Below, piece by piece: positions 1 through 10,828 of a stretch of 64,000 bases of DNA. Numbering within the stretch: the first letter of the stretch is position 1; the number at the start of each line of letters is the position of its first letter. The DNA lies in the NCBI RefSeq assembly GCF_963422355.1, contig NC_085088.1, positions 6,822,014 to 6,886,013 of the forward strand. Reading direction: 5' to 3'. The notes under the pieces are model-generated. The model ran no database searches and was not told the DNA's origin. It was given only the letters and a program-made list of their open reading frames with translations. The position numbers were made by a program, and so were the translations under genes. The DNA is from Corticium candelabrum. Taxonomy: Eukaryota; Porifera; Homoscleromorpha; Homosclerophorida; Plakinidae.

Positions 1-366
1 CTTACCGTTGAAGCGTACGATCGCTCAAACCTTTCTTGAGAATGTCTGCTGTCTTCGTCGCTAAAGCTGCTTGCTCGGTCGCGTTCGCTCGCTGGGCTAG
101 CCATCAATACGTTTTGCGCTAACACGACCTCCGTTCTCGCCTTGACGTCATATCTACACGCCCCTAATCTACTGCTCGAAACCGGATGCAACAAACCGGA
201 AGCACATTGCAGCGCAATTTTCTCGTATAAACCTTAACTTTAAAAATCTAAAACTATTTTTCCAGGTATGTAGGCCTTTAGAACTATCGTCTAGAATTTT
301 AAAATAATGTTGATTTTTGCGTGTCTATTAATGCATTCTATTAATGCATTCTATTAATGCAACTGT
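1..366. other. Gene-free left edge with a short tandem repeat
   Basis: No convincing exon was seen. A 14-bp unit containing ATTAATGCATTCT is repeated about 2.5 times at 327-361 and abuts the 3' boundary of the Helentron-like debris that follows. The other copy of that debris, near 18,995, begins in a similar ATGCAACTGTTTAG context, so the boundary probably lies here. Confidence 0.4.
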
Positions 367-2082
367 TTAGGAGAGTGGTATGGAGCAAAAGATGACATCA
401 TGGTCTGAGTAGTCCACATCTGCAACACAAATGTCAACACATTCTGGTGGTAAATTATTGCAGTAAATATGGTCAATAAGAGTAGCCTTGTCTGTAGTAG
501 GAGTTTGTATCAATTGGGAATATCCAAATTGACTCATGAGACCTGCTAGTTTGGAGTCTGGTTTTAGTAACAAATCTTCATTGAAATCGCCCATAATAGC
601 TGACACCATGTCAGGGATTTGTGAATACCTTGACAGATTGGTTATAGTTTCTAAGACAGTATCAACTGAAACAGATGGTGATCTATAGATGACCGTTAGT
701 TGAAAACACTGCCCACTAGGTAACCTAAGTACAGTTATCATGAGCTCCATAGCATTATTCTCCAATGAAGCATTATTGCGATTAACAAATCTGATGGCCT
801 CTGAGAAGCTAACAAGTTCAACACCTTTGTTATCACTAGATAAACGGTCTGCTTTAGCAGCTTGGTAGTTATCACGACCACAAGTAGTTTCCATCTTCGG
901 AGTAAGCCATGTCTCAATAAACAAAGAATGCTAGCACATGTAAGTGAGTCATTACAGTCAATATCAGCCAATTTGGCATGTAGTGACCTGACATTGAGCA
1001 GTGCAAGAGTAATGCAGTTGTCTGGACATGTATAAACTGTAAGGGGACTCAAAAGATTCGTATTTAATCTCTTCATCTCAGCCTTAACATCCTCGCTAGC
1101 TTCAAAGGCGTTTCCATTGAAGTTGACTATGTACAAATTCTCTACGTTTTTGACACGACTAAATGCTACATACATGCCTGTCCAGCGACCATCTTTCATG
1201 TCATCTACAATTTGGTCTAATGTAAGTCCTTCCACTTCGTGAATGGTTGTGATCCAGGCCAAAGTCAAAGGAAATTGCAATCGAGTAATTTCTGAACCAT
1301 GTTTACCCTTAGCTAGAAATATTGCTTCATGTCATTTCAAAGAACAGCCAATGGGTACTGTTTTCCGAACTGTGTAGACTAAACAGTTTGACTTTGATTC
1401 TCACATTAGGATGATCAAACTTGGCAAGGATGTGTGTAAGAGCATTGTCATTGTCAGAGACAACACGGACTACTTCACCTCCAGCACTATTAACTAGACC
1501 ATTTGTAATATCAACATTTGTGTTAAGCATGACTTTAGCTCCAATGGCTACTTTCATCAAAACACTGTAAACAACCATTGTCTGACCTCTTATCAGATAA
1601 GGTTGAAAGATCAATGTGACTAGTCTGACCAGCTCTAGCATCATAAGCATTTATACATTACTGCTGACTAGATGGAGCCAATGCATTCAGCATGTTTTTA
1701 TTATGATCATCTACATCTACATTTAGCCTGTAAACATGGAGAGCTTCAGTGGGACAACTAGATGTGTCTGGACTAACCTCCCTAGGTCTGAGCACATCTA
1801 TATCCGGTTCAGTATGAGTGGCTGTTCTTACTCTGCACAACAGTTCACTAACTTTGGAGTCATTTTTCTGTCTCATTATCTCAGTTAGCTCCATCATTTG
1901 AAACTCATCAACGCACAAAGAGCCTGAACGGTACAGCTGCTGTAACTGTCGTTAACAACACTGAACACCGGGGATTGACACGCTGGTGATAACTGGTATA
2001 GATCCCCTACAGCCATTACACTCACACCACCAAAAGTATTCTCAGGTAGGACTCCCTTAATTTGCTGTACTCTTTTATGCAT
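367..2082 (-). pseudogene. Helentron-like Pif1 helicase with C-terminal endonuclease domain, broken
   Basis: Read on the minus strand, successive open blocks give the C-terminal half of a Pif1-family helicase followed by an exonuclease-endonuclease-phosphatase domain. Visible helicase motifs are AVGDLYQL near 2,020, ELTEIMRQ near 1,890, a GAKVML..N block near 1,540, and an FPLTLAW..TIHEVEGLTLD block with YVAFSRVK near 1,150-1,270. The endonuclease part (924-367) has MGDFN and a terminal YSDHD block, as in AP-like endonucleases. The family mobilises DNA by rolling-circle replication, and helicase plus C-terminal endonuclease is the Helentron arrangement. The reading frame shifts at about 920, 1,300, 1,655 and 1,900, and Rep and Walker A are not in view, so it is a truncated dead copy. 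A Helitron-derived host gene is less likely given the damage. Confidence 0.7.
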
Positions 2083-2221
2083 AAGTAGTTACATGTTGGA
2101 ACCCACCATACTCACCTCATCAAGTATTAGTAATGCTAAGTGTGACAGCTTACAACGTACCGAGTTTAACCGGTCATGGTTTAAAGGCTTGGAACCACCA
2201 AATGTACTAGTACCTAGCGTA

Positions 2222-2566
2222 TACGTACAAAGACGACATCTCACCTAGGAAGTTCATGGACATCTCACCTAGGAAGCCAATGAAGTGTAGGACAGAGTGC
2301 TCGTCCTGTTGCTTTCTTTAACGCTGTCGCTGACGTCCAGAAGAGCCTATAAGCAATTTCGCGAAGAACAACTCACCTGCCAAGGTTGTCGCACAAGAAG
2401 ACGTACGACCTGCGCGCTTCTCTTGCCACGCAACCCGTTAGAGCAAATGAACTCGCCTAAAACAGGAACAAAGTCCAGCAGTACCTGCAGCAAACACAGA
2501 AACGACAACTTCGCTGTACAGCAGATACTAATTACCAGGTGAGTTCCCATCGGTTGGTCGCTTATC
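2222..2566. repeat. Dispersed repeat, copy 1 (about 345 bp)
   Basis: It is closely similar, in the same orientation, to 25,475-25,831. The shared core runs from a GTACAAxGACxACATCTCAC start to GGTTGGTCGCTTAT, after which the two sites diverge abruptly. This copy holds an extra partial tandem duplication of a CATCTCACCTAGGAAG unit at 2,236-2,275. Copy 1 sits beside Helentron helicase debris and copy 2 beside a basic N-terminal Helitron-type fragment, so the repeat may be non-coding Helentron sequence. That last point is inference. Confidence 0.7.
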
Positions 2567-3919
2567 TCAATTAACAGATCATTGTTAAGTCTTTATGCCC
2601 CATGGAATGCAGGGGTCTCGCCATCTTTGAAAGAGTTTGAAATTGAAATGAAGCGCTTTCAAACAGTTTCCGTATATTTTGCTAACGTGCGCTAGTTGGG
2701 AAATCCCCAAACATTTTGCATTTGTTTTTCAGATCCCGGATAAAAATGGAAATCGCGGAAGTTACCGAAATGTTCTGTTTGCGCCTAGTTTTCGTCAAGC
2801 AACGCTTTGGTATGTAGCTCACGCTTTGTCTACACATAGAATAAGACTTGTTGTGGCGGTAATTTGACATCTCGCTTACCTCCAGATACTATAAATGTTG
2901 CTAGATTACCGTAAATTACTGTATTTACTTGCATTTCAATTTTGTATCTACAGCGTCACTTATATGTACTTCCGGGACGTTACCGTTAATCCGGGTTTGC
3001 GGAGAGTTAAAAATGGCGATGTCCACTGCACGATGGTGCGTCGCACTTTATGCTGTTGTACCAGGCTAGACATTGTCTGAACTTCTTTTTCAGCATTGCT
3101 AGCGTTGTCATTGATAGAAGGGGCTAACTGGGGCGGTGTATTTTTAGTTTGTGGTGTATATTGGTGGCCCATTGGGTTTGAAACCATTTGTCCACAGGGA
3201 ACGCGACACAAAACCCATCTAACCCAACATGTGTTATGCATGGGTTTCTGTGGATCGATAAAGTAAAACCAGGAAACGTTACAAACACAACATGGGTTTT
3301 AGTCGACGCATGCGCAGCTGGTTATTGCTGCCTGAGACAGACAGAGTAGCTAGAATTCCTAGACATTTGTAGTTTGCACTCGCCTAGTCTAAGTATAACT
3401 ATTTAATGGAGCTCTGTAGACCGCGTATATACCTACGCGTATACGAAAACGCGTGTACGTCTAGACGGAAACGCGTCACAGGAAACACGTCTGTTATCAC
3501 ATGCATGATGGCGCATGGATTGTTGAGTCATCATCTCTGTGTAATCATCCACGTTATGATTACGTCTGATTTGCACCCCTTCTGTCAGGATACGCTTGTA
3601 TGATTGCACATAGATACTACGCATGCTCGTAATTGATATCTAACTTGACCAATAAATTACCTTGTGAAATTATAGTACGTTACTACGCATGCTTAGCTAA
3701 CACATATTTTGCATTTTTGTATATTTAGGTTTTATGCCCCTATTGCACGTGACTGATCGTAATTAGTTGCATATCGTAAAGATTGCAATCTCACGCGTTA
3801 CAGATAACGATCTACTCAGGTATTCTGGTGCGCAGATTGCAATCTCACTAATCTTATGCGTTACAAATAACGATCTACTCAGGTATTCTTCTGCACACCT
3901 TTTATTAACTTCATACTAA
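2567..3919. other. Gene-free stretch
   Basis: Only short open frames without recognisable domains are present. Apart from the tandem duplication at 3,780-3,889, no ordered repeat or RNA gene could be supported. Confidence 0.35.
3780..3889. repeat. Two-copy tandem duplication, about 55 bp unit
   Basis: A unit beginning AGATTGCAATCTCAC and ending GATCTACTCAGGTATTCT occurs twice in a row, the second copy with a small insertion (CTAATCTTATG) and a few substitutions. It lies just outside the left end of the Tigger-like element. Confidence 0.65.
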
Positions 3920-3921
3920 TA

Positions 3922-5734
3922 CCGTATTTCCGCGCTTTAAACGGCATGCCAGTTTATAACGGGGTCTAGCAAGTGCCGGTATACCCCGGGGCATACCGGC
4001 ATGCCGGTGTCTAGAAGGGTAAAATTACAAACATCCTTCACCAAGTGTTGAAATGGAAAGTTGCAGAGCTTTGTGTGGATAAACAGACATACTTAACATT
4101 AACACTAATACAGAAAGAGAAGCATGCACTCCCTACTGTAACGTACTACAGACAGTCTTTGTCATCGTCTTCACTTTCTTGGGAAGAGCATTCATCGTCG
4201 GAAATGCCGGTGTGCTCTTCTGTTGCCACTGATGGCAGAGCTTCATCCAGTGGTGGAAGGTCATTAAATATACTTGCGAGTCTGCAGTGGTAGTTACCAG
4301 CATCTCCTTGATTTCTGAGAATGCCACAGTTGACGAAGGACATTCTGATGATGTCTTCGGATATCTCCTTCCAAGATTGAGATACCCAATTGACTATCAT
4401 CTCATAAGAAGCAGATTTTCTCTTCCCAGTTTTGGTGTAATGAGCTTCACCATCAGCTAGCCATTGTATCCATTTATCCTTCATTAGACCTTTGAAAGGT
4501 TTATTGCAAGAAACGTCCGCTGGCTGTAAGGGTGGTGTCATTCCTCCTGGAATGACTGCCACATCCGTAGAGTAATGCTGATGGAATGAATATAGGACAG
4601 TCTTCTTGACATGACTTGTTGCGCTGTCATAAACTATGAGAGATATAGGTTTAAACATACCCTGAGGCCGTTTGCTCCATACCCCTCTTTTCCAGGTATT
4701 CATTAATTCAGACGTCATTGACCCTTTCGTAGCGACTTGAACAACAACATCTTTTGGAAATTTTCCCTTTGGTATGTTCTTCAAGTTTCTGAAGATCACC
4801 ATAGAGGGAAGCTTTGTCCCATCTGCCATAGCTGAAAGCACCGCTGTATACCGTACCTTTTCTTTGCCGGTAGTGTTCGCCTTCACTGACTTCACACCTC
4901 GAGTGTCGTAGGTCCTTGAACTCGGTAGGTCAAAGTAGAGGGGTGTCTCATCCATCCCGCCAATTGCTTTCAGGGGATATTGATATTCGGCATACTTTCC
5001 ATCCAAGAAAGCAAAGAACTCCTCTGCTAGCTGCTTGGCATTACTAGGAACTTTTTGACCCTGCGAAGTTACAGCCCTTGAAGTTAGGTTATGGCGCTTA
5101 CAACATCTGTCCAGCCAGCCGTTGGAAAAATAGAAGTCAACGCCTTCGTCCTCAGACATATCGTCATAGAGCTTTCGAGCTTGTAGCTTGATACATCTCC
5201 CACTGACAGTTATGCCCTCAGCACGTCTTTTGTCTACCCACGACGACAACTCCGTTTCTAGTTCAGGATACCAAGCTCTTCTCTTGGCTCCATCTGATCC
5301 AGCCATTGCGGAGGATCTTGTCCTCTTTCTTGTCGAAATCTGCTTGTCATTCTTCATTGCTTCGATCTGATTCTCAGTCTTCGACCAGTCTTGCACGCAA
5401 CTTCTCGGTACTCCGCATTCCCGAGCTGTTCCCGCCACGTTTCCACCCAGCTCTGCCAACCTCGGCAACACTTCCATCTTCTTCTGAATCGTGTACGATT
5501 TTCTTCCTTTCTTGGAAGAGCAGGATGTCGTCGACTGGACGTCGTCCGCCATCAGCATGCATGCGCACTAGCATTACGTGGTCGCGCACTCGAGACCTGA
5601 GTCCAAGGCTACCCCACTCTATCGGCATACCTCACTCTATACCGGCATGCCGGTTTAGGGTACCAGAAAGGGTTGACACTGTTCTTGGTAAACCCCGGTG
5701 TTACCGGCATGCCGTTTAAAGCGCGGAAATACGG
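3922..5734 (-). mobile_element. Tigger/pogo-like DNA transposon, apparently intact
   Basis: The ends form a terminal inverted repeat that matches perfectly over at least 29 bp (left ACCGTATTTCCGCGC at 3,921; right the reverse complement ending at 5,734-5,736), flanked by TA at 3,920-3,921 and 5,735-5,736, the usual Tc1/mariner-pogo target duplication. Subterminal copies of the palindrome ACCGGCATGCCGGT occur near both ends (about 3,990-4,010 and 5,640-5,655) and could be transposase binding sites. The only large gene inside is the transposase on the minus strand. An open transposase and matching ends suggest a young, possibly active copy. Confidence 0.9.
4146..5558 (-). CDS. Tigger/pogo-family DDD transposase (470 aa)
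   Basis: This uninterrupted frame encodes a cut-and-paste transposase. Residues about 18-65 form a psq-type helix-turn-helix (KKGRKSYTIQKKMEVL start), residues about 90-170 a CENP-B-type second DNA-binding domain, and residues about 195-430 a DDE_1 catalytic domain. Candidate catalytic aspartates are in GGMDETPLYFD, LIVYDSATSH and PADVSCNKPFK, the DDD arrangement of pogo/Tigger enzymes. The tail is acidic (ESEDDDKDCL). The length fits the family. It fills most of the element and has no visible frameshift or stop, so it may be functional. A domesticated host gene is less likely because the matching ends and TA duplications are still present. Confidence 0.92.
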   Translation of the reverse strand: MLMADDVQSTTSCSSKKGRKSYTIQKKMEVLPRLAELGGNVAGTARECGVPRSCVQDWSKTENQIEAMKNDKQISTRKRTRSSAMAGSDGAKRRAWYPELETELSSWVDKRRAEGITVSGRCIKLQARKLYDDMSEDEGVDFYFSNGWLDRCCKRHNLTSRAVTSQGQKVPSNAKQLAEEFFAFLDGKYAEYQYPLKAIGGMDETPLYFDLPSSRTYDTRGVKSVKANTTGKEKVRYTAVLSAMADGTKLPSMVIFRNLKNIPKGKFPKDVVVQVATKGSMTSELMNTWKRGVWSKRPQGMFKPISLIVYDSATSHVKKTVLYSFHQHYSTDVAVIPGGMTPPLQPADVSCNKPFKGLMKDKWIQWLADGEAHYTKTGKRKSASYEMIVNWVSQSWKEISEDIIRMSFVNCGILRNQGDAGNYHCRLASIFNDLPPLDEALPSVATEEHTGISDDECSSQESEDDDKDCL

Positions 5735-5789
5735 TACGTACACACTAGACTAAATGCATGCACATATTATGTCATCGCTCTCTAGAGAA

Positions 5790-6749
5790 CTAGTCAATAT
5801 GAACTGGAGAATCTTGCGCGTGCACCTTATGTTGCTTGCCTTTGCTTTCCCTTGCAGCTTTTAGTTGTCTAATTTGGCGCATTCTTTTTTGCTCCTGGCC
5901 ATTTTCATCGTCGGACCTAGGCGGAGGCGACACATCGGCATGCTTCACAGGCGATATCTCCAGCCGCTGCTTAGCAAGTGTGGTGGCGTCTTTGATTGCT
6001 GCTGCTGCAAAAATTTCCTTTTCCGCTTGGTTTCGCTTTCTCTGAAAAAAGCAATTACTTGATTAATTAATCTAACGGCGCATAAACCAACGTACTCCCT
6101 TACCAAGGTTCGCGTGTGCGTTTTCGACAGATGGCGTCGCTCACGTCTTTTCTCAACAGATGATTTCATCTTCCTCCACTGACGCCTGTTGTACGCATGC
6201 CGCAACTGGCTCTCCATTGCTGCTAGATCACAGTGCTGCTTGCCAGCCGTGCTTCTGACTGCTCGCCTGCACCTGGCAAGTCATCACCGTCATTTCCACG
6301 TAGGACTGTTGACTCGTTTGACGAAATAGCCAGCAGCTGCTGCGCTTTGCTAAGAAGTTGGGCTCTAATGTCAGAGGACAGTTCCGACCAGGAGCTGTCT
6401 GTAAAGGGGAGCTCGAGATCACTGATCATGACGTGAACGTCAAAAAGGTCAGCCATTTCATTCTATGAGATAGACGCGGTGTAAACAAGATGACTCTACG
6501 AATCTTCTCATTAGAGTTAGTGTTTGTGTATTCAGCATACCCTGGACAACTGATTCTTGCGCATGCTGGATTGACCCTTCCTTGCTCCAGAAGACGGTGA
6601 CTGCACCAAGCTGCTTTGTTGATTCTCCAGTTGTTCCACCCTGCTGACAACTTTAAGGTTTTCGTCATTCCTTTCACGTCTTCACTAATCTTCTCCATTT
6701 GTTCCCGGGTATCAGACATAAATGTCTTCAACTGATCAAACAGCTCCAT
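5790..6749 (-). CDS. Multi-exon gene of unknown function, coiled-coil/basic protein
   Basis: I assembled this from splice borders. Exon A is 6,749-6,541 (donor AGG|GTATGC), exon B 6,462-6,273, exon C 6,222-6,104, exon D 6,041-5,790 ending in TAG. Phases agree across B-C-D: B ends with one spare base, which C completes, and C ends in phase 0. Exon A starts MELFDQLKTF and looks coiled-coil (SRVEQLENQQSS), but needs a one-base shift near 6,655, so that part is damaged or misjoined. B-D give a protein with MADLFDVHVM near its start, a very basic middle (RRERRHLSKTHTRTL), an alanine run and a charged tail. No family was recognised. It is divergent from the gene at 7,299, with a hairpin between them. 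Confidence 0.5.
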
Positions 6750-6917
6750 TCTACTGGTGATGAACAGAAAGCTAGTAACGACGCCAAATATAGCAAATGA
6801 AAGTAACAAGTGAACTGACCGTATCGATCTGCAGACTTCAACTGATAAGTTTGGTTACTGCAATATGTTATTTGTACACCGCATCTAAACGCTGTGGGTA
6901 ATTGCTTGACTTGCGGA

Positions 6918-7186
6918 CGGTTTACTAATTACCAGATCTAAGTCTTGCAGACGTCATATGCCACTAAACGTGCCTTTAATTTGAGAAGAAGGTGGTGCTA
7001 TACGGTCAAACACCTGTTTAGTATCTGGAAACAATCGTGTACTGACAGAGTAACAAACTCGTGTATACTGTCAAATAGCTATCCCAGATGGTAGACAGGT
7101 GTTTGACCGGGCACCATCTTCTCAGCTAATGCACGTCTATAGTCACAAATGGCGTCTGCAAGACAGCCGCTAATTAGTGTTTCCTC
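6918..7186. repeat. Large imperfect inverted repeat (MITE-like hairpin)
   Basis: Arms of about 110 bp (6,918-7,029 and 7,081-7,186) are reverse complements with scattered mismatches. Matching blocks include GTCTTGCAGACG, GTCAAACACCTGT and TTACTAATTA/TAATTAG. A loop of about 50 bp separates them. This is the form expected of a fold-back or MITE element, or of a transcript able to make a long hairpin. No target duplication was confirmed. It lies between two divergent small genes. Confidence 0.6.
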
Positions 7187-7298
7187 AAAACATGTCCACG
7201 TATCTTCAACCGCTTTCAAAGAGTTTCCTCCTCTAGATTAGATAGACGTGCACGCACATGTAGAGTTCTAATTAGTTGTCTATCCGGCGGCCTACCTC

Positions 7299-7944
7299 AT
7301 GGAGAAGAAATCGAAGTCTAGGAAGAAGAATTCTAGGGACTGTGGACATCAATTGCAGTCTAGGGGTATGTATCTGTTCTAAATTTACCGTACATGCAGC
7401 TGTGTATGGCATGTGTCGTCTACTAAATGCGTCAGAATCGCGATCGCCGTTGTCAAATTTGTACGAGTTTCTAAACTCGCCAATTAACAGAGCTAGAAAA
7501 TGATGTCGGTTTTCTAGTCGAGACTTCCCAATCGACGGAGGTACCAGTTTCAGCTGCAGACAAGCAAAGTGATCAGCCAGCGCCAGTTCGTGATCGTGAG
7601 TACAGTCCCGACATCGGGCAACCGTGCAAACGAAGTCGTGAAGACTCCGACGACTCGTACGAAGACGACAAAGCTATTGTAAGATCGGTTGTTTTACGCG
7701 TTGCATAACTATAATATATCTAGAAGTTTCTCGCATGCTTTTATGGTAGTGTGCAGTGATGGCCGGAACGCTTGGAGGCATGGTCGATTGGAAAGACTGC
7801 AATTATTGTGGCGTCAAAGCGTCTGCACTTGTGTACTGTGCTATGTGCGGACGCCTCCAGAAAAGAACGGTCGCTCAGGACTTAGACTCCGAGAGGACGG
7901 CCACCGCTGTAGACTGCACTGCGTCAATCGCATCAGAGACGTAA
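7299..7944 (+). CDS. Three-exon small gene with a C-terminal zinc-ribbon-like motif
   Basis: Exons 7,299-7,365, 7,491-7,678 and 7,750-7,944 join cleanly. The first ends in phase 1 before GTATGT, the second starts after TTAACAG and ends before GTAAGA, and the third starts after ATGGTAG and ends TAA. The product is about 149 aa. It has a lysine/arginine-rich start (KKSKSRKKNSR), an acidic/serine middle (SREDSDDSYEDD) and a Cys-x2-Cys ... Cys-x2-Cys pattern (CNYCGV...VYCAMCG) that could bind zinc. The family was not recognised; an accessory gene of a mobile element or a lineage-specific nuclear protein both fit. The start is the first in-frame ATG ahead of a good donor. Confidence 0.55.
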
Positions 7945-9904
7945 TAGTGACTGCTTTATTTAAACTGAAGAACCAGTAGACTGTATTTAGGTGTAGTTGT
8001 TGTGTTGTAGCCATGTCTGTAATACAAACATTTGTTCGATGTGCTGTGAGTTTCTAATGACTACCAATCAACAAGCATGTGTTGCCATAACACGTACGCG
8101 TTAATTGAGTGTAGACGTTGCACAACACAAGCTAAACTACTTGATCTGTATCAACAGCCATATCCCAGAATAACGTTTCTTCCGACATTTTGAAGCAATC
8201 CATCAGAGCGCGTGTTCCTGGGATGAAACAACAAAAAGATCAACAAACGACAACACCAACAACGGAATAACAACAACGACAATGGAATAAAACGAAATAG
8301 CTCAACTTGAACTTGCATGCACCAGCCATCATCTCTTAGGTATGTAAATTGTTTAATTGGAATCTTTACTTCATAGAAAATCAATGCTTCATAGCGAATC
8401 GAGAACCTAGAATTAGATATTCACAAATAGAACTGTAACGTGGCTGTCTGTCACTACTACAGCAAATATATTCCTATTTCTGTACAAGTTCGCATTGCCA
8501 TACTTCCAATTTCCAGTTTACATCCATTTTTCCCCTCTCGAGATCTTTATTTCTCTTGAGTTTCAAGTTCTTGCAGAGTAAATTTAGGGCAGACACTAAA
8601 GTACTTGGCTAGTAGCTTTCGTTTCACAGAGTGACAGAAAAAGATGTCTTCAGGTGTAATCTCTTCAGCCTTATGTGTCAATACTTCCCTAACATTCTTT
8701 GCTGACAATAAGCTACTTTCAGAAAGACTGCGAAACTTTATCTCTGCTTTTAGCAACATCTTAAACGCTTGTCTGAGAAATGCTCCAAACAATCTTTTTA
8801 AACTCTTTGCAGTTTGTGAGAGTTTCTTTGAACCACGAGAGCCTGGTTATGAACTGGGTGATGAACTGATGACGCCCTACACAGCACATCAGCATTATAC
8901 GGCTCTGTTCTCTCATTTTAGCGTATGTTTGTATCGTAATCCAGGAAGACAAGTATTTATGTATACAGTGGAACCTCCCTACTTGGACCATCCTTGTGAC
9001 CGGTTTGAACCGGTCTTAATATCGAGGTGTGAATTTCAGTTGATACAAATTATTACTCATTATAATCGTTATACTTCGGCCATCGATTGGAAGCCATATA
9101 ACGATCGTAGTTAAAGATGCCGCGCTGGCCCTCTCTCGCATCTCACACCTCCCATTACCGCAATGTTTTTTTGAATTGCGCGCTCTTTTCGAGCTCAAAC
9201 TCCGGCTGTGAACATGTCTACGTATCTCCTTTCTACTCGTGGCTTCGTGTTTTTTGCCAAACTACGCGTTTTGTAGGTTTTTGAGGTAGCCGTAGTTCTA
9301 TAGAGGTCGATCACAAACTTTGCTCAAACCGGCTGTGACTCGGCAGAATGGTAGAACGTTGTATTTGAAGAAATTTTTACGCCTCCGATTACCAAACGGA
9401 CGCAAAATGAATTTTTTAGACAAATCTAAGTGACTCTGACTACACTTACGGGGTAATTGTTCGAAAGGAACGGTCTGAGACGTGAAAATGAGCTCTAAAC
9501 TTTGTTGCTGTTATAGAGATGTAGTTCCGTGCTTAGTTTCGTGGTTGTTTGCGAGCGCGTTGAGGAATCTGCAAGAACTTGTCGCTACGCACATGCTTCT
9601 GGGCAACCGTTGCGACACAACAAAACATCCTTCACACATTGCACATGTTTCTGACACGTTTATCACTTCATTTCAAATATACTGGATAATAATCATCTTC
9701 ATCTAGCAATCACGTTTTCATCTAACAATCATATTTTCATCTAACGATCATCGTTTCTTCAAAAAAATACAAAGGGAGTTAGCACAACCTACAATAAGTC
9801 TTCATAGAGAGTGGATAGTGCTGCATGAACAAGTCCTGATCTCAATCTACAGCAGCAATGGTATCGCGACCGGCTACTCTCCCCAGACTCAGGATGCATT
9901 GACA
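7945..9904. other. Largely gene-free stretch with minor repeats
   Basis: At 8,968 the sequence CAGTGGAACCTCCCTA resembles the end of pogo/Tigger-type MITEs, but no partner end was found. At 9,696-9,760 a unit of about 21 bp (TTTTCATCTAACAATCA) is tandemly repeated three times with drift. One possible exon (8,547-8,850) is listed separately. Nothing else could be supported. Confidence 0.35.
8547..8850 (-). CDS. Possible terminal exon, unknown protein
   Basis: The minus-strand frame is open for about 100 codons and ends in a stop at 8,547-8,549. Composition looks protein-like (TPEDIFFCHSVKRKLLAKYF, alternating charged and hydrophobic residues). No start, clear acceptor or family was identified, and the opposite strand is also open here, so this is tentative. 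Confidence 0.22.
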
Positions 9905-10828
9905 TCAATCATCGTCATCATCATCTACTTGATAGTCGTCAACACATAATCGAGTTGCAGGGTGTCTGATACGAGCCGATCTCTTTTTTGGTTGTGCATC
10001 TGCACGCAAGGAAGAAGCGTCATGGGTACCACTGTTCTCCGGAGGAAGACGTCTCTTCTTTGACTTTCTCGCAGGTGGCTTCGTTTTAGTGGCCCGTCGG
10101 TTTTGCGGTTGACTCTTTCCAACACCTGATGGACCCGGTTGGTCAGAGTCAGGTTGGTCACCAAACACGAAGGCATCTATGGACACAAATTTCAAATTTG
10201 ATTACAGTCACAGATTCGTCATTGACAGATTTACCCGGTTTGTAAGACGGTTCCTCAGTCCGTTCCGCATGATCCTGTCGCTTCTTGCGGTTTGCACGAA
10301 AGACCTGCCTCCGCTTCTTCACTTCCGGTTTCTCCTTGTGTGCTAGTCCGCCTTCATTGTGCTGATCGAGACGTTCTAGAGCACAACGAGACACCGTTCT
10401 GTCCATGATATTCATTGCCTCTAGAACTCTCAGGAGACCCAGATTGCCTGCGTTCCTCTGGATCACGGCCAGAGCTGTTGAGGTCCTGATCACCTACAGA
10501 AGTGTGTTGGAAATACGTGTTTCCGGAGAAAAAGCTGGATGTTTTACGTGAAAGGAGCTAAAGATGTCTTTTGGAGCTCGCTTCCAAATCAAGCTATGAA
10601 ATGCTTCGTTGGAGTTCTGATTTTTTCCCCTTTGCACCTTCTCTAGTAGATCAGAATCAGTGAGGCGCTGACGGCTTGGCTCCAACAGGGCCAAACCCTC
10701 TTGTGCGATGTCCTTCTCCTTGTACTTGCGGTGATACTCAGGAGTGTGGCTGTTGTATTTGCACCACGCGTCCTCACCTTCGCGGCAGTACTGATGGTCA
10801 TTAGAGAAATGACCATAGATGCCTGGAC
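9905..10828 (-). pseudogene. C-terminal part of a MULE-like transposase gene
   Basis: Translation from about 10,828 gives a block starting CPGIYGHFSNDHQYC with a later QRGKNQNSNEAFHSLIW..PKDIF motif. That motif is typical of the C-terminal region of Mutator-like transposase proteins in invertebrates. A following block (AVIQRNAGNLGLLRVLEAMNI) fits the same family and leads into a very basic region (KKRRQVFRANRKKRQDHAE) and an aspartate-run C-terminus at 9,905. The catalytic part is absent. At its N-terminal edge the sequence switches without a gap into the C-terminus of DUF6589-like copy A in another frame, so this is a truncated fragment at a recombination or insertion junction. Confidence 0.55.

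Noticed and set aside
5306-5719. 137-codon plus-strand frame
   Set aside because: It lies opposite the Tigger transposase N-terminus and right inverted repeat, and its composition is that of an antisense shadow.
8644-9114. 156-codon plus-strand frame
   Set aside because: No domain; it overlaps an opposite-strand exon candidate and runs into a MITE-like end, so coding is unlikely.
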